Below, piece after piece: positions 62,830 to 64,000 of a stretch of 64,000 bases of DNA (positions are counted from its first letter, which is position 1; the number at the start of each line of letters is the position of its first letter). Below the pieces are notes generated by a model. It was not told the origin of the DNA. It saw only the letters and a list, made by a program, of their open reading frames with translations, and did not search any database. The translations under genes were made by a program, and so were the position numbers. The stretch is taken from the NCBI GenBank assembly GCA_963829085.1, contig CAWHHJ010000013.1, positions 1 to 64,000 of the forward strand. Direction: 5' to 3'. The DNA is from PALSA-1004 sp963829085 (lineage in GTDB: Bacteria; Pseudomonadota; Gammaproteobacteria; Burkholderiales; SG8-41).

Positions 62830-64000
62830 TCATGACGCGTGCCATTGCTCACCGAATGCTTTGAGCGCCGGCGATGCGTTGTAGATCGGAAAGTGGCCGC
62901 GCAAGAAGATCTGCGAGCTGCGTTCGTAAGCGGCGCTCGAGATCCTCATGCCATCGGCATGCATCGATGCGGTGATTCGCGCGCGGAGCACACCCGCCGG
63001 GTTGCGCATCTGAACAACCGTCGTGCGCTCATCAGCACCGATTTCAGGCATTCCACGCGCCACACTATGCGCAACGGTGCCGGGGAGCAGGCACGCGACG
63101 GCAAGACAACATCCACCTGTCACCGCGAGCGAATTATGCGGTGTTTGCGGCGTAAAGTAGCGCACCAGGATGTGCTCGTCGCCGAGCGGCGGCGCCACCA
63201 TACAGATCTTGGGAATCGTTTCACTGCACGCGAGGTCGTCTGCACTCATCGGTTCGCCATTTTTGCGGCGCAGTTCCATCTTCAGTCCTGCTTCCACCCA
63301 TATTGCCTGCAGGTGCTGTTTCAACGCGTGATCGCGCGCCAGCTCTTCAACCGATTCCTGTCCGGTCTTGCCTAGATCTGCGGCGCGTACGATGACCATC
63401 GGCACTGCGACATCGACGCTCGATGCGGCTACACCGCCGTACATATCGAGCACGTTTCCCGTGGGAAGGAGCTTGCCGGTTTTTGCGCCAACCGGATTGC
63501 GCAAGCTCAACTCGACACCGGGAAACTTTCCCATGACGCCGGGTATCTCTGTGTCAGACGGAATTTCTGCCGTACCGGCCGGCGTTTTGACCGTTGCATC
63601 GGTGATGACGCGCGTATTGGTGTTGAAAATGCGCATCACCGTTTTGCCTGTCGCGGCTTTGAAGATACCGGTGTCGAGCGCATACATCGTCAATGCCGCC
63701 GACATATTCCCGCAGTTAACGCTCCAGTCGATGGCGGCCTTATCAGAGGCGAGTTGTGCGAGCGTGCTCAAAATGTCGGCGTCGTCATTCGGCGAGCGCT
63801 CGACGATGAACACCTTGTTGCTGGTCGACGGTCCGCGACCCAAACCCGTCGTCTGCTTATTGCCCTTGACCTCACCGGCGGTGGGCACGCCCATCATCGA
63901 GCGGATTGCTTCCTCGCGCAGCGCCGCGTCGCGTGGCAGGTGCGCGTGCCACAAGACGATGCCGGTGGAGGTTCCGCCGCGCATGTAGTAGACCGGCAGT
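62830..64000 (-). CDS. prpF: PrpF-family isomerase (5' end cut by window edge)
   Basis: At least 390 residues of the PrpF family, which isomerises the double bond of aconitate-type compounds, for example 2-methyl-trans- to cis-aconitate. The frame is open to the right edge; the visible part begins at YYMRGGTSTGIVL, which in family members follows about a dozen N-terminal residues, so little is missing. Other blocks: VNCGNMSAALTMYALD, RIFNTNTRVITD, TQTT-like KGNKQTTGLGRGPSTSNKVF, and TPQTPHNSLAVTGGCCLAVA. It is 57 bases upstream of the AcnA-type copy 3, so both are likely one operon. No prpB or prpC is in view. Confidence 0.88.
   Translation of the reverse strand, partial: LPVYYMRGGTSTGIVLWHAHLPRDAALREEAIRSMMGVPTAGEVKGNKQTTGLGRGPSTSNKVFIVERSPNDDADILSTLAQLASDKAAIDWSVNCGNMSAALTMYALDTGIFKAATGKTVMRIFNTNTRVITDATVKTPAGTAEIPSDTEIPGVMGKFPGVELSLRNPVGAKTGKLLPTGNVLDMYGGVAASSVDVAVPMVIVRAADLGKTGQESVEELARDHALKQHLQAIWVEAGLKMELRRKNGEPMSADDLACSETIPKICMVAPPLGDEHILVRYFTPQTPHNSLAVTGGCCLAVACLLPGTVAHSVARGMPEIGADERTTVVQMRNPAGVLRARITASMHADGMRISSAAYERSSQIFLRGHFPIYNASPALKAFGEQWHAS

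Overview
The window looks like a chromosomal segment of a GC-rich betaproteobacterium, probably Burkholderiales or a close uncultured relative. This is an inference from three things: the purL / ppiC / bolA / yciB neighbourhood, four Bug (TctC-type) periplasmic binding proteins, and GC-rich coding on both strands. I see no rRNA, tRNA, CRISPR array, insertion sequence or phage gene.

Layout. (1) 1-1.65 kb: a TRAP solute-binding protein that runs off the left edge, translationally coupled to a short-chain dehydrogenase. (2) 1.7-11.8 kb: a molybdenum/tungsten island. moeA faces away from tupABC (tungstate ABC importer), followed by mobB, moaD (frameshifted), moaE and a short ModE regulator. A clear sigma70 promoter overlapping a ModE-type operator then drives modABC, followed by a soxC/soxD-like molybdoenzyme and cytochrome pair that would use the cofactor. 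(3) 11.8-21.2 kb: an unknown membrane protein, a family-5 ABC solute-binding protein, a YyaL/thioredoxin-domain gene broken by three frameshifts, crcB, two Bug proteins, an SDR lacking the catalytic Tyr, and the NAD(P)HX repair enzyme. (4) 21.4-27.5 kb: housekeeping genes purL, an EF-hand/BON protein, ppiC, bolA and yciB. (5) 27.6-32 kb: a biotin-dependent carboxyltransferase and BCCP without a biotin carboxylase, a GlcD-type flavoprotein and an ABC-type solute-binding protein. (6) 32.2-34.9 kb: a first AcnA-type aconitase.

(7) 35.3-44.8 kb: a co-directional catabolic cluster. It contains a ThDP enzyme, TctB-TctA, an isocitrate/isopropylmalate dehydrogenase homologue, a ketopantoate-reductase-like protein, a fumarylacetoacetase-family protein, an unknown Cys-rich secreted protein, and LeuC/LeuD-type dehydratase subunits. 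The logic (tricarboxylate import, dehydratase/isomerase, oxidative decarboxylation, ThDP chemistry) suggests breakdown of a branched or tricarboxylic acid; the substrate is unknown. (8) 45-53.2 kb: two more Bug proteins, a polysaccharide-deacetylase-family protein, a TauD/TfdA dioxygenase, a cupin, 2-oxoacid dehydrogenase E2/E1beta/E1alpha and a carboxymuconolactone-decarboxylase-family protein. (9) 53.4-57 kb: prfC behind a hairpin-T6 leader, a luciferase-like flavin oxidoreductase and a PhyH dioxygenase. (10) 57.3-64 kb: two tandem AcnA-type aconitases downstream of a PrpF-family isomerase that runs off the right edge.

Two cross-cutting points. At eight places, otherwise well conserved genes are interrupted by a single-base frame change (seven of the eight equal a gain of one base) with no other damage, so either assembly errors or very recent decay is likely. 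The most distinctive biology is the ModE-controlled W/Mo island feeding an orphan SoxCD-like pair, and the unusual concentration of aconitase-superfamily enzymes (three AcnA-type, one LeuCD, plus PrpF) together with tricarboxylate transport parts.
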